This document shows, piece after piece, positions 34,429 to 44,712 of a stretch of DNA of 64,000 nucleotides. The notes under the pieces are model-generated. The model saw only the letters and a program-made list of their open reading frames with translations. It searched no databases and was not told where the DNA came from. The stretch spans positions 56,445,762 through 56,509,761 of the forward strand of contig NC_053042.1 in NCBI RefSeq assembly GCF_003473485.1, read 5' to 3'. Position 1 is the first letter of the stretch, and each line of letters opens with the position of its first letter. The stretch is from Medicago truncatula. Lineage: Eukaryota; Streptophyta; Magnoliopsida; Fabales; Fabaceae. A program made the position numbers and the translations under genes.

Positions 34429-37400
34429 ATGGCTCCTCGTAACAATTCTCCTGATACTGAATCAGTTTTCTTTGTTCATCCAAGTGAAGGTCCTAATTCA
34501 CTTTCTATTACTCCTAAGCTTACTGGTTCTAATTATATTGCATGGAATCGTACGGTTCAACGTTCATTGGGAACGAAGAACAAATTAGGGTTTATAAATG
34601 GTGTTATTCCAATTCCGGATGCTGATGATTTGAATCGCGCGGCTTGGGAACGATGCAACCATTTGGTACAATCTTGGCTCATTAATTCAGTTTCTGATTC
34701 AATTGCTCAAACTATCGTATTCTATGATACTGCTTTTGAAGTTTGGCATGATTTGCAAGAAAGATTTTCTAAAGTTGATCGCATTCGCATTGCCAATCTT
34801 CGTTCCACCATTAACAACCTCAAGCAAGGTTCTAAGTCTGTGTTAGACTATTTTACTGAAATGAAGGCTCTCTGGGAAGAGTTAGCTTCTCACAGACCTA
34901 TCCCTAATTGTTCTTGCATTCATCCTTGTCGTTGTGAAGCTTCAAAGGTTGCTAAAATTCATAGAAATGAGGACCAAATTATGCAGTTTCTCACCGGTCT
35001 CAATGATCAATTTTCCATTGTAAGGACACAAGTGTTACTTCTTGATCCTCTTCCTTCATTGAACAAAGTGTATTCACTGGTTGTTCAAGAAGAGAGCAAT
35101 AATGCTTCTCTTTCCTCTTTGAGCGTATCTGATGATTCCTCTATTCAAATCAATGCTTCTGATGTCAGAAAATTTCAAGGTCGTGGCAAGAATCCATCAC
35201 AACCTAAACCTACTAGATTATGCACTTTCAGTAACAGAACTAATCACACTGTGGATTTCTGTTATTTGAAGCATGGTTATCCAAATGTTAACAAAGCTCA
35301 ACCTAGAGTTAATGCTGTTACTCATGAGGATGTTGATGCTGGTACCTCCTCCTCTATTGGTCAAGGTTCATCTACAAGTTCCAATGCTGGTTTTTCTCAA
35401 GAACAATTGGTTCAACTTGCATCATTGTTACAACAAGCAAACTTGGTTGTTCCTGCATCATCATCCTCCCAAGCTTCTTCTAATCACATTTCAGCTAACC
35501 CCTTGATATCCACTACCATCTCTGCACCTGAGTCATCTTCAGCAGGTATAATACCTAAACCCTCTTATTGGTTACTTGACTCAGGCGCTAATGAACATAT
35601 TTCATGCAATCTCTCTTTTTTTAGTTCATTCTATAGAATTCCACCTGTTTATGTTTCCTTACCAAACAAAACTTGTGTTCTTGTTCAATATGCTGGTACT
35701 GTCTCTTTCACTTCCAATTTTTATCTCAGTCATGTTTTATATTCACCAGCTTTTACTCATAATCTCATTTCTGTTGCTAAGCTGTGTGAATCATTGTCAT
35801 ACTCTTTACACTTCACTTCTGCTCATTGCATCATACAGGACACAATGTCTTTGAAGATGATTGGTTTGGCTAAGCAACTGGATGGCTTATACAAATACAC
35901 TCCATCTTCCTGCTCTTCAAATTCTGTTTTTAGTAGTGTTTCCCATAAATCTTGTAATGTTGTTGCAACTATTTCGTGTAATTCTAGCAGTAGCATTCCT
36001 TCCAATGCCTTATGGCACTTTAGACTTGGCCATCTGTCTCATCAAAGACTTCATTCTATGTCTCTCTTGTATCCCAACATTATCAGTAGCAATAATAAAG
36101 ATGTTTGTGATTTGTGCCATTTTGCTAAACATAAACATTTACCTTTCAATTCAAGTATTTCTCATGCTTCTACCAATTTTGAATTACTTCATCTTGATAT
36201 TTGGGGTCCATTATCTATTGCATCTGTACATGGTCACAGATACTTTCTTACTATTGTAGATGATCATAGCAGATTTCTTTGGGTGATTTTACTTAAATCC
36301 AAAGCAGAAGTTTCTACACATGTCATCAATTTCATCACTATGATTCAAACACAATTTCACATTACCCCTAAGTTCATTAGAACTGATAATGGACCTGAGT
36401 TTATGCTTTCCACATTTTATGCTTCACATGGTATAATTCATCAAAAATCTTGTGTTGAAACTCCCCAACAAAATGGTAGAGTAGAAAGGAAACACCAACA
36501 TATTCTCAATGTAGGTAGAGCTTTATTATTTCAATCCAAACTCCCACCTTCTTTTTGGTCATATGCTATTCTTCATGCTGTGTTCCTAATCAACAGAGTT
36601 CCTACTCCTATTCTTCATAATCAGTCACCTTATTTTGTCTTACATCACCAGTTACCTGCTCTCAATTTGTTTAAAGTGTTTGGTTGCTTGTGTTATGCTT
36701 CTACTCTTCAATCTCACAGAACAAAATTGCAACCTAGAGCTCGTAAATCTATTTTTTTAGGTTACAAATCAGGTTTTAAAGGTTTTACTCTATATGATAT
36801 TCAATCTAGAGAGATATTTGTCTCTAGACATGTCACTTTTCATGAAACTTTTCTTCCTTACCCTCATACATCTCTCTCTACCACTCCTAATTGGGAATAC
36901 TTCTCCTCATCCAATTTTTCTGATGTTTCCAATCAACCTACTCCTATTAATTCACCTGCCATAATAGATGACATTTTACCTCCTTCACCTCCTATTAACC
37001 CTCCCCCACCACCTCCCATACCTGTTGTTTCCCCTGCTTCCAGAACTTCCACCAGACAAACCACTACTCCTTCTTACTTACAAGATTATGTTTGTAATAA
37101 TATTCATACTTCCCCTTATCCTATAAATAATTACATTTCACATCACAACTTATCTAACAATTACTCTTCTTTTGTTATGTCTCTTCACACCACCACTGAG
37201 CCAAAATCATATGCTGAAGCAAGCAAGCATGATTGTTGGAAACAAGCCATGCAAGTTGAACTGCAAGCTCTTGAGAAAACTGGTACCTGGCAACTTGTTG
37301 ATTTACCATCCAATATCAAACCCATTGGATGTAGATGGATTTATAAAGTTAAATATCATGCTGATGGTTCCATTGAAAGACACAAAGCCAGATTAGTTGC

Positions 37401-38781
37401 AAAGGGTTACAATCAGATTGAGGGACTTGATTATTTTGATACTTACTCTCCTGTTGCTAAACTTACTACAATCAGGCTTGTCATTGCTCTCTCTTCTATA
37501 CACAATTGGCATTTACATCAACTTGATGTAAACAATGCTTTTCTTCATGGAGATTTACAAGAAGATGTTTATATGCTCATCCCTCCTGGCATCAAATCTA
37601 ATAAACCCAATCAAGTTTGCAAGCTCCAAAAATCTCTTTATGGCTTGAAACAAGCTAGTAGGAAGTGGTATGAAAAATTAACATCTGTGCTTTCTCATCA
37701 TCACTATATTCAGGCTTCTTCTGATCATTCACTCTTTGTTAAGAAGACATCTTCTTCATTCACTATTCTTTTAGTATATGTGGATGATATTATAATAGCT
37801 GGTGATTCCCTTACTGAGTTTACTTACATCAAGTCTGTTTTGGATGCTTCATTTAAAATCAAAGACTTAGGCCAGCTTAAATATTTTCTTGGTATTGAAG
37901 TTGCTCACTCCAAGCTTGGAATTTCTTTATGTCAGAGAAAATACTGCCTTGATTTACTTGCAGATTCAGGCACTATAGATTCCAAACCTGTTTCTACTCC
38001 CTCTGATTCTTCTATTAAGCTTCATCAAGATTCTAGTCCTTCATATGCTGACATACCATCCTATAGAAGACTAGTAGGCAGGTTACTTTACCTCAATACC
38101 ACTAGGCCTGATATCACTTTCATAACACAACAACTTAGCCAGTTTTTATCTCAACCTACACAAGCACATCATACAGCTGCTTTAAGGGTTCTTAGGTATC
38201 TCAAAGGGTGTCCAGGCAGAGGCTTGTTTTTTCCCAGAAATTCTTCTATCAATTTACAAGGGTTTTCTGATGCAGATTGGGCAGGTTGTCTTGACACCAG
38301 AAGATCTATTTCTGGCCAGTGCTTTTTCTTAGGCAATTCTCTTATTTCATGGAGAACAAAGAAACAAATCACTGTATCTAGGTCTTCATCTGAAGCTGAG
38401 TATAGGGCTTTAGCATCTGCCACATGTGAACTCCAATGGATTCTATACCTGCTTCAGGACATCCACATTTCTTGCCCTAAACTACCTGTTCTTTACTGTG
38501 ATAATCAAAGTGCCCTCCATATAGCTGCTAATCCGGTCTTTCATGAACGCACCAAACATTTGGAAATTGATTGCCATATAGTCAGAGAAAAGGTACAAGC
38601 AGGCATCCTCAAATTGCTCCCAGTTTCATCTCAAGATCAAGTAGCTGATTTTTTTACTAAAGCTTTGCTTCCTAAACCTTTCAACATTCTTTTATCCAAG
38701 ATGGGATTGATAAACATTTACCAACCTCCATCTTGTGGGGGGCTATTGCATAATGAAGAGTACACAGCAGATATTACATAG
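34429..38781 (+). CDS. Copia Gag-Pol polyprotein (intact)
   Basis: 1450 residues without a break. Domains in order: Gag (about 1-260); a zinc-knuckle-like site near residue 265 that reads C-x2-S-x4-H-x4-C; aspartic protease with D384-S-G; integrase with an HHCC zinc region (WHFRLGHLSHQRL, CDLCHFAKH), D590, D653 and E686; reverse transcriptase with YVDD (D1119-D1120); RNase H beginning DADWAGC near D1281, with SSSEAEYRA and CDNQSA. The order protease-integrase-reverse transcriptase-RNase H defines Ty1/copia. The last 12 codons and stop lie inside the 3' LTR. Apart from the altered knuckle every catalytic residue I looked for is present, so it could be autonomous. Confidence 0.95.
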   Translation: MAPRNNSPDTESVFFVHPSEGPNSLSITPKLTGSNYIAWNRTVQRSLGTKNKLGFINGVIPIPDADDLNRAAWERCNHLVQSWLINSVSDSIAQTIVFYDTAFEVWHDLQERFSKVDRIRIANLRSTINNLKQGSKSVLDYFTEMKALWEELASHRPIPNCSCIHPCRCEASKVAKIHRNEDQIMQFLTGLNDQFSIVRTQVLLLDPLPSLNKVYSLVVQEESNNASLSSLSVSDDSSIQINASDVRKFQGRGKNPSQPKPTRLCTFSNRTNHTVDFCYLKHGYPNVNKAQPRVNAVTHEDVDAGTSSSIGQGSSTSSNAGFSQEQLVQLASLLQQANLVVPASSSSQASSNHISANPLISTTISAPESSSAGIIPKPSYWLLDSGANEHISCNLSFFSSFYRIPPVYVSLPNKTCVLVQYAGTVSFTSNFYLSHVLYSPAFTHNLISVAKLCESLSYSLHFTSAHCIIQDTMSLKMIGLAKQLDGLYKYTPSSCSSNSVFSSVSHKSCNVVATISCNSSSSIPSNALWHFRLGHLSHQRLHSMSLLYPNIISSNNKDVCDLCHFAKHKHLPFNSSISHASTNFELLHLDIWGPLSIASVHGHRYFLTIVDDHSRFLWVILLKSKAEVSTHVINFITMIQTQFHITPKFIRTDNGPEFMLSTFYASHGIIHQKSCVETPQQNGRVERKHQHILNVGRALLFQSKLPPSFWSYAILHAVFLINRVPTPILHNQSPYFVLHHQLPALNLFKVFGCLCYASTLQSHRTKLQPRARKSIFLGYKSGFKGFTLYDIQSREIFVSRHVTFHETFLPYPHTSLSTTPNWEYFSSSNFSDVSNQPTPINSPAIIDDILPPSPPINPPPPPPIPVVSPASRTSTRQTTTPSYLQDYVCNNIHTSPYPINNYISHHNLSNNYSSFVMSLHTTTEPKSYAEASKHDCWKQAMQVELQALEKTGTWQLVDLPSNIKPIGCRWIYKVKYHADGSIERHKARLVAKGYNQIEGLDYFDTYSPVAKLTTIRLVIALSSIHNWHLHQLDVNNAFLHGDLQEDVYMLIPPGIKSNKPNQVCKLQKSLYGLKQASRKWYEKLTSVLSHHHYIQASSDHSLFVKKTSSSFTILLVYVDDIIIAGDSLTEFTYIKSVLDASFKIKDLGQLKYFLGIEVAHSKLGISLCQRKYCLDLLADSGTIDSKPVSTPSDSSIKLHQDSSPSYADIPSYRRLVGRLLYLNTTRPDITFITQQLSQFLSQPTQAHHTAALRVLRYLKGCPGRGLFFPRNSSINLQGFSDADWAGCLDTRRSISGQCFFLGNSLISWRTKKQITVSRSSSEAEYRALASATCELQWILYLLQDIHISCPKLPVLYCDNQSALHIAANPVFHERTKHLEIDCHIVREKVQAGILKLLPVSSQDQVADFFTKALLPKPFNILLSKMGLINIYQPPSCGGLLHNEEYTADIT
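38735..38743 (+). promoter_or_regulatory. Polypurine tract of the copia element
   Basis: GTGGGGGGC directly precedes the 3' LTR, the normal site for plus-strand priming. It also encodes part of Gag-Pol. Confidence 0.7.
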
Positions 38782-38937
38782 TACTCTAGCTTAGCTGTAA
38801 CTTGAAGTAGTTAGTTATTCTCTAGAATACACTTACATTACCTTATCCTGTTACTTCAATATTTGTATATATACCTTATGTAACAATAATTCCAGTAATG
38901 AGAATTCAGTTTTACTATTCTACTGTTTTTCATATTA
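38744..38937 (+). repeat. Copia 3' LTR
   Basis: 194 bp, identical to the 5' LTR in my reading; followed by ATGCT (38938-38942). Confidence 0.93.
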
Positions 38938-38942
38938 ATGCT

Positions 38943-41327
38943 ACTTATAACAGAATTAACAAGTTGAACCCTTCCAATTATAGACAATAACTTGCCTTTC
39001 CAAGCTCCTAATTTGGCTTTAATTCTGTTAAATATAGGTTTTAGATATATAGTTTTAGGCCTTCCCTTGAAAAGAGGAACTCCCAGACAAAAGGAAGACT
39101 TCCATAGCAGAAACCAGTGACAGAAGCAATGGCTGCTTGTCTGGACAGGGATAAAGAGCTGCTATAAAACTTACTTTTCCCATTGTTGATTATCTGACCC
39201 GAGTAGTCATCATAATCAGAGAACAGTTTCATGATATTTCTTATATTGGACAGAGTACCTTTGCAGAATATAAGGATATCATCTGCATATAAGCAGTGAC
39301 TAGGCACTTTTAGACCTCTGGAAGCCTGTATTTGAGAAAGCCTCCCCTCTTCCACCATAATATGAAGGCCTTTACTAATAACCTCTTCTGCAAGGCAAAA
39401 AAGAAGGGGAGAGAGTGGATCTCCCTGCCTAACTCCTCTGGTGCAGCTAAAAAACCCAACAGATTTTCCATTAATACTCATAGAGAGCTTAGCTGAATGG
39501 AGAATGGTATGAATCCACCTACAAAAACAGTGATTAAACCCAAAACATCTGAGAACATGGAGCAAGAAGTCCCAATACAAAGTATCAAAGACTTTCCTAA
39601 TATCAATTTTCAGAGCAATGCTACCACCAAAAAGATTTTTTGTGCAGCAAGTTGACAGCTTCAGAGGCAGTCACAATGCAATCTTGAATGTGTCTTCCAA
39701 GGATGAAGCCCCTTTGGTACTCAGATATGATCAAAGAAGCTATAGAGCCCAACCTATCAGCCAAGATCTTAGTGATAATCTTGAATTGGAAGTTAGCCAA
39801 GGCAATTGGTCTGAAATTGTCAAGTTTGTCAGCTTGAGGAACTTTAGGGATCAAAATGAGGAGATTAGAATTTAAATTAGGCATTATGTGATTATTGGTG
39901 AAGAAAAACTGGGTGGATTTTATCACATCATTGCCCACAATATGCCAGAAAGTATGATAGAAGTGACATGGATACCCATATGGGCCAGGGGCAGAATCTC
40001 CATCAAGAGAGAAAACGACATTTTTGATCTCCTCAGTCTTAGGGATGGATGTGAGCATATCATTGTGTTGATCAGTAACAATAGTGGGGATCACCTGATC
40101 AGGGAGATCATTGTGATTATAGGTAGTGTCAGATGTAAAGATGTTTGTAAAATACTCCAAAACATGAGATTTTATGTCAGCAGTCTCAGTGAGCACATCA
40201 TCACCTTTCTTAAGCAAACTGATATTACTTTGGGACTCTCTAATTTTGGCAGCGCGATGGAAGAAAGCAGTATTCCTATCCCTCTATAATTTTTCCCTCC
40301 AGAAATTATTAGCTAAATGTAAAGCTTCTGTGTAGTTGGATAGGCAAGAAAGCTCCTCTGCAGCCCGCTCTTAACTCATGCCCAATTGATCTATTATTAA
40401 TTGGATATTCTCCATAGACTTGTGAGTAACAACAATTCTTTGATGTAAGTCACCAACAACTTCTTTATTCCAGTTCCTCAGACTAACTTTGAGAGTTTTC
40501 AGTTTATAATTGAGAATGTGCATGGGGGTACCAGAAATAGGACAACACCAGTGATCAGAAATGATTTTCTCACAGCTATCAAAAGAGGACCAGGTTTTGA
40601 AGAACTTGAATCTTGGAACCATATCAACAGGAGGGTGCTTGTGCATAGTGATAAGCAAAGGGAAATGATCTGAATGATATCTAGCAAGAGTATTGCAACT
40701 TACAGAACTCCAAGTGTCAAGCCAAGCATCATTAATTACACAAAGCTCTATCCAATCTTTGTGCTATAAAAGCCCTGCCAGCTCTATTGTTTGACCAAGT
40801 ATAAAGAACTCCATTGGTATCAAGGTGCAGGAGAGAATTAACAGTGGACCATTGCTGAAAGTCAGAACAAGCTATATTTAGAGGTAGCTTCCCTCCAATC
40901 TTTTCATGAGCCCCAAGGATGGCATTGAAATCCCCAACCAGTAGGGTCCCTGATGGTTGGAAATCATAGATGTTATAGCTGACCACAAATCCCTTCTCTG
41001 AGTGTAGAAGGTAGAAGCATAAACCACAGCCAAAAAAAATAATAGAATCATCATATGTACAGGAAAAAATAATGCATTGAGAAGTATAGTAACTTTGTAA
41101 GAAGAGTTCCATATACACCAGATATTAGGCAGAGAAAGATGCCTATTATTAACTACATATGTATCCAGTTTGTGTCTTTTCCAATACCATATAGGAATGG
41201 AGGTAAAATCTATCATAGGCTCAGCCAAAAACAGAAAACTAGGCTTATGAGTTTGAATTATCTTATTCAGGTGAAGTTGTGTTTCCATGTTGCCAATTCC
41301 CCTTATGTTCCAGTAAATGCACTTCAT
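38943..41327 (-). pseudogene. LINE ORF2, N-terminal part (endonuclease and reverse transcriptase)
   Basis: On the minus strand this starts MKCIYWNIRGIGN at 41327 and shows the AP-like endonuclease signatures WNIRG, LLVGDFNAIL, YTWSNNR and RLDRAL, spread over two frames. Then comes the reverse transcriptase: FRPIALANFQFKIITKILA and QRGFILGRHIQDC (39621-40217), GVRQGDPLSPLLFCLAEE and the catalytic YADDILIF (39041-39580). At least three frame changes and several stops separate these blocks. The frame near its end runs up to the copia insertion point and resumes beyond it. Confidence 0.85.
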
Positions 41328-41412
41328 GAGGGGATACCAGGTGTGAAATTCTTTTTGGATCTTGTAGGAATATTGATGGAATTGTTCCCTGCAGCAGTTT
41401 TCTTGTTTTAGA

Positions 41413-43209
41413 GATCATATTGTATAGTGATTAACAATTATTTAATTAAGGTTATTTATTTAAACGCAAGGAGACCGGAACTTTTTTTTTAGATAAAATT
41501 TTTATCTGCATTTGTAGTTTTGCGTTTCAATAATTTAAAAGAGTTTGTCAAAAAAAAAAAAAATATTAAACGCAAGGAACTTTTTTTTTTTTTTTTTTTT
41601 TTTTTAAGATAACGCGTGGAATTGTTAAGCTTTAGCATTTATGTATGTATAACATTTTCAGGCAAGCCAATATGCATAAATATAGCAAGTACTATGCATA
41701 AAGAGAATACATAAATTTATGTTGTCTTTTTGGTAATTTACTCTTTCATCATAAATTATAAGCACGGATCGAGTATTGAAAAGGAACAATTTTTGAGCTG
41801 TTAAGCCAAAAATAGCAAGCAAGGCGCGAGAGAGATTTACCAACTAACAGCGCAGCCATTTTGAATGTGAAGCCTCAAATCACTATTATGGTTCTAGGAA
41901 ATTAATTTAAATCGAACTATCTAGACAGAGAGATATTACCACTTAACTAATTAACTCTCTCTCAATCGCCTTCTATCTCTAGTTAATTTCTCTTCTCTTG
42001 CTCAAATTCAAGTTGAAAGAAAGCCATGTAGAACAATCAACTCCTTTCACTACGTGAATGAATTAATATTATTATTAATTTGTTTGGTTATTTATCCACC
42101 TCCATATATATATATATATATAATATATGCATTCATGTGTGGATCATTCACTATATGAAGCTTCTCTATGCTCACTGTGGTGAGCCAGAGGCGGAGAGTG
42201 GTCCATCCATGCTTCAAGTCTTTAATATTTTTTGTGTTTAGTATACAGTTATAAATAAATTTGTTTATATAGACCAAATATATTTATATGAAGAAACAAC
42301 CTAACTTTGTGTTTAATAACTCTGAGATTTATAAATTTGTGTTTAGTAAAGTTATAAATAAATCTATTTATATAAAATAAAAAAAATAAAAAAACCTAAA
42401 TTTACATTTTTAAGACAATAAAATTAGAAATAAAAAAGTGATGCTACAGGAAATCCAATTAACACAATTCCTTTTCCTGCTTCATAGCAGCTAAACAATA
42501 ACAATAATGTTATTTGGTATGAACAAACCTCAATGAGCGGGTTTAAAGGGAGAAGCTGTGTTATATTACCTCATCATGAAATACGCCAAACAATATGTGT
42601 TATATTATTAAAGGGAGAAGCTGTGTGTAATTCGGTCCTTATTGGAGATCACATAAGGCGTAAGTGATATCCGATAAGAACCAATCACATTTAACATGCA
42701 TCATCATTTTGTGAAGATGCTTTTCGCGACAACGGGCATTTTCAAACAAAAAATGACAAAAGGTTCATAAAAATGTCAGCATATAACCAAATAAATTCTC
42801 ACTTGCCACACAAAGTAGTAAAATGCCCATGTTCTTGACGGAGCTCGTATATTAGTGCTTGCATTACGCTGGTTTATAATTTTTGCATTTATCATCGTAA
42901 ATTTTTTAAAGTGCCATATTAGATGTATCAGCTAGAGAAGGAGAGGAGGTTAATTGAATATTTGTGACTTTTCTTTTCCTCTTTGGGTACTATAAAGGAG
43001 TTAATTTAGCTAGATAAAGGCAATAATAAGCTAGAAATCAATCATCTGTATTATTCTACACTACGTTGCAAAATACAAAATCTGCTTGTGTAGATGAGAT
43101 AACATATTGCCACAAGAAAAAGAGGGAGTTATGAAAAAAAGATTGTCTTCACTCTTCAAGCATTGGTTGTGGTTGGTTCCAAAAGTGGCTTTCTTAGCTC
43201 CTTGATCAG
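41413..43209. other. Intergenic, no gene seen
   Basis: It contains a duplicated 'aaacgcaaggaactttttttt'-like motif (about 41463 and 41566), a poly-T of about 26 at 41580-41605 and a (TA)n run at about 42104-42122. No supported coding region. Confidence 0.5.
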
Positions 43210-44712
43210 TTAGTTATAGATGAAGTGACATCCGTCGTAGCCTGTTGAGAAGCAAAAGGTAGCAATTATGAGTTTGTTACTTTGGCATAAAATGAACCAA
43301 ACAAGTTTACTAAATTAAATTACTCACTAGGGTCAACTGAAACTAATACGGCTGTCCCTCCAAACTCGCAAGTGCCACCAGAAGCTTTCGTCCTTTGCCA
43401 GTAACTATTGAAGGCATAGGAAGCATGTGCAAATACACTGTCGGGCTGAAAGCAAGGCCCGTTCGGCTGAATCGAACTGCAGTCTGCTCCTGACCAACAG
43501 GCATAATTCATGGCCTCTTCGATGATTGGATCTGGAACTGATGCCTTAGCTACACACCACAAGCTGGCCTGTGGGGCGGTGTTGGACCGTGGCGGCACAC
43601 TTGGTGGGGGGTAGACTACGGGTGGCTGATATACAGTTGGGCTTGGGATAGTACCTCCACTAGGGGATTGAAAAGTACTTGGTGGGCTGGGGATACTGCC
43701 ACTGCCACCAGTAGGGGAAGGTATGAATGGTGGTGTTGGCTCGTAGTATGGTGGAGCGGGCTCAAAATAAGGTGGGCTCATCGATGGCCCGGGTGGACCT
43801 GGAAAAATGATGGGGGGATTCAGTATAGGCTCTGGTGAGCCTGGTATGTTACTGGGTGGGCTTGGAACAATTTCAGGTGTTGGTGTTGGAAAGTTATCTG
43901 GTGGGCTTGGAACAATTTCAGGTGTTGGTGTTGGAAAGTTTTCCGGTGGGCTAGGAGTTACGGTTGTGGGGCCTGGAGGTGGGCTTTGGGATGGAAGATC
44001 AGGTGAGGTGTAAGGAGGTGATGGTTGGGTAGGTTGTGAGCTTGTGGGTGTTGGAATAGTGGTAGAAGGAGTACTGCTACTTGGTGGTGGGTATACACAA
44101 TATGGAGGGCTTTTTCCTGGAGCTAGTGATTCATAAGGAGGCAAAGATAATGGAGAGCTAATACCATAGGGTTGTGCATTTGATGAATATATAGATGGAT
44201 CAAAATCAAAATGCTTCATTATTTTCAACTTCTTTGGGTTCTTGTTGATTACAATTCTTCTGTGTTTAGGGGCTTTCAACAGCCTTATTGATCTATTTGC
44301 ATCTGCAAAGTGGAAAGTAAGAGGCTTTTGAGTTCTGAACTCACTATCGTATCAAATTTATTTGATCTCAATAACATAATGCAGTTGCAACTATATTTTG
44401 GTGCCCTTTGTTGCTTGGCTATGACTTATTAGACATAAAAATATGACATGCAAACAACTTCCATATATAACCTATCTATGCAAGATCATAGATTCATGGA
44501 TAATTACTTTTAGCTAGAAATTAAAAAGTTGGGGTAACACGGTTAGTACAACTCTCCTTTTTAATTTAGAAAAATTGATTGATAAGAAAAAATGCATGTG
44601 GGATGAACCGATTTACCCGGCTTGGCTTACCACAATGAGTGAGAGAAATAGTAGCTAAAGTCAGGCAGAAAAGAAGCATCCTTGCACTCCTTCTTCCTTT
44701 GCTTGTTGCCAT
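43210..44712 (-). CDS. Secreted proline-rich X8/CBM43 domain protein, three exons
   Basis: Exons 44631-44712, 43328-44302 and 43210-43241 (GT..AG) give 362 residues. Exon 1 encodes a signal peptide (MATSKGRRSARMLLFCLTL, cleavage probably after THCGDA-type sequence at about residue 27). Residues 85-265 are a Pro/Ser/Thr-rich region with repeats such as NFPTPTPEIVPSPPD. The C-terminal X8 domain (about 274-362) begins LWCVAKASVPD, contains six conserved Cys including ACWSGADCS and CEFGGTA, and ends with the DPSYDGCHFIY motif supplied by the tiny third exon. X8/CBM43 domains bind callose-type beta-1,3-glucans at the cell wall or plasmodesmata. No C-terminal GPI-anchor tail follows, so it is predicted to be secreted. 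Binding is inferred from the domain. Confidence 0.88.
43861..43950 (-). repeat. In-frame 45-bp tandem duplication in the proline-rich region
   Basis: 'cttggaacaatttcaggtgt' begins at 43861 and again at 43906. It encodes two copies of the 15-residue unit PSPPDNFPTPTPEIV with only a few substitutions, so the proline-rich linker has grown by unit duplication. Confidence 0.8.

Larger units (their letters stand above)
33854..38937 (+). mobile_element. Complete Ty1/copia LTR retrotransposon nested in the LINE
   Basis: 5084 bp bounded by two 194-bp LTRs (33854-34047, 38744-38937) that I read as identical at every position. It is flanked by ATGCT on both sides. The primer-binding site follows the 5' LTR directly, a purine-rich tract precedes the 3' LTR, and one uninterrupted Gag-Pol frame lies between. 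The LTRs begin TATTGCATAATG and end CATATTA, so the termini are TA..TA rather than TG..CA. Identical LTRs and an open frame indicate a recent insertion. Confidence 0.95.
32061..41412 (-). mobile_element. 5'-truncated, decayed LINE (L1-type with RNase H), interrupted by a copia element
   Basis: On the minus strand, the 3' end is a poly-A (T run at 32061-32070). Upstream come ORF2 RNase H, zinc-binding region, reverse transcriptase and AP-type endonuclease. At 41327 the ORF2 start ATG overlaps the stop of the preceding ORF1 (ATGA). ORF1 is reduced to a short C-terminal piece, so the copy was truncated there. The copia insertion at 33854-38937 splits it; without the copia and one target copy the LINE is about 4.3 kb. 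Frameshifts and stops show it is inactive. The element's own target duplication was not convincingly found. Confidence 0.85.

Noticed and set aside
35273-38423. Long frames in other phases within the copia Gag-Pol
   Set aside because: Shadows of the true 1450-codon frame; no independent motifs.
43807-44013. Glycine-rich plus-strand frame within the X8 gene
   Set aside because: Antisense of the proline-rich repeat region.
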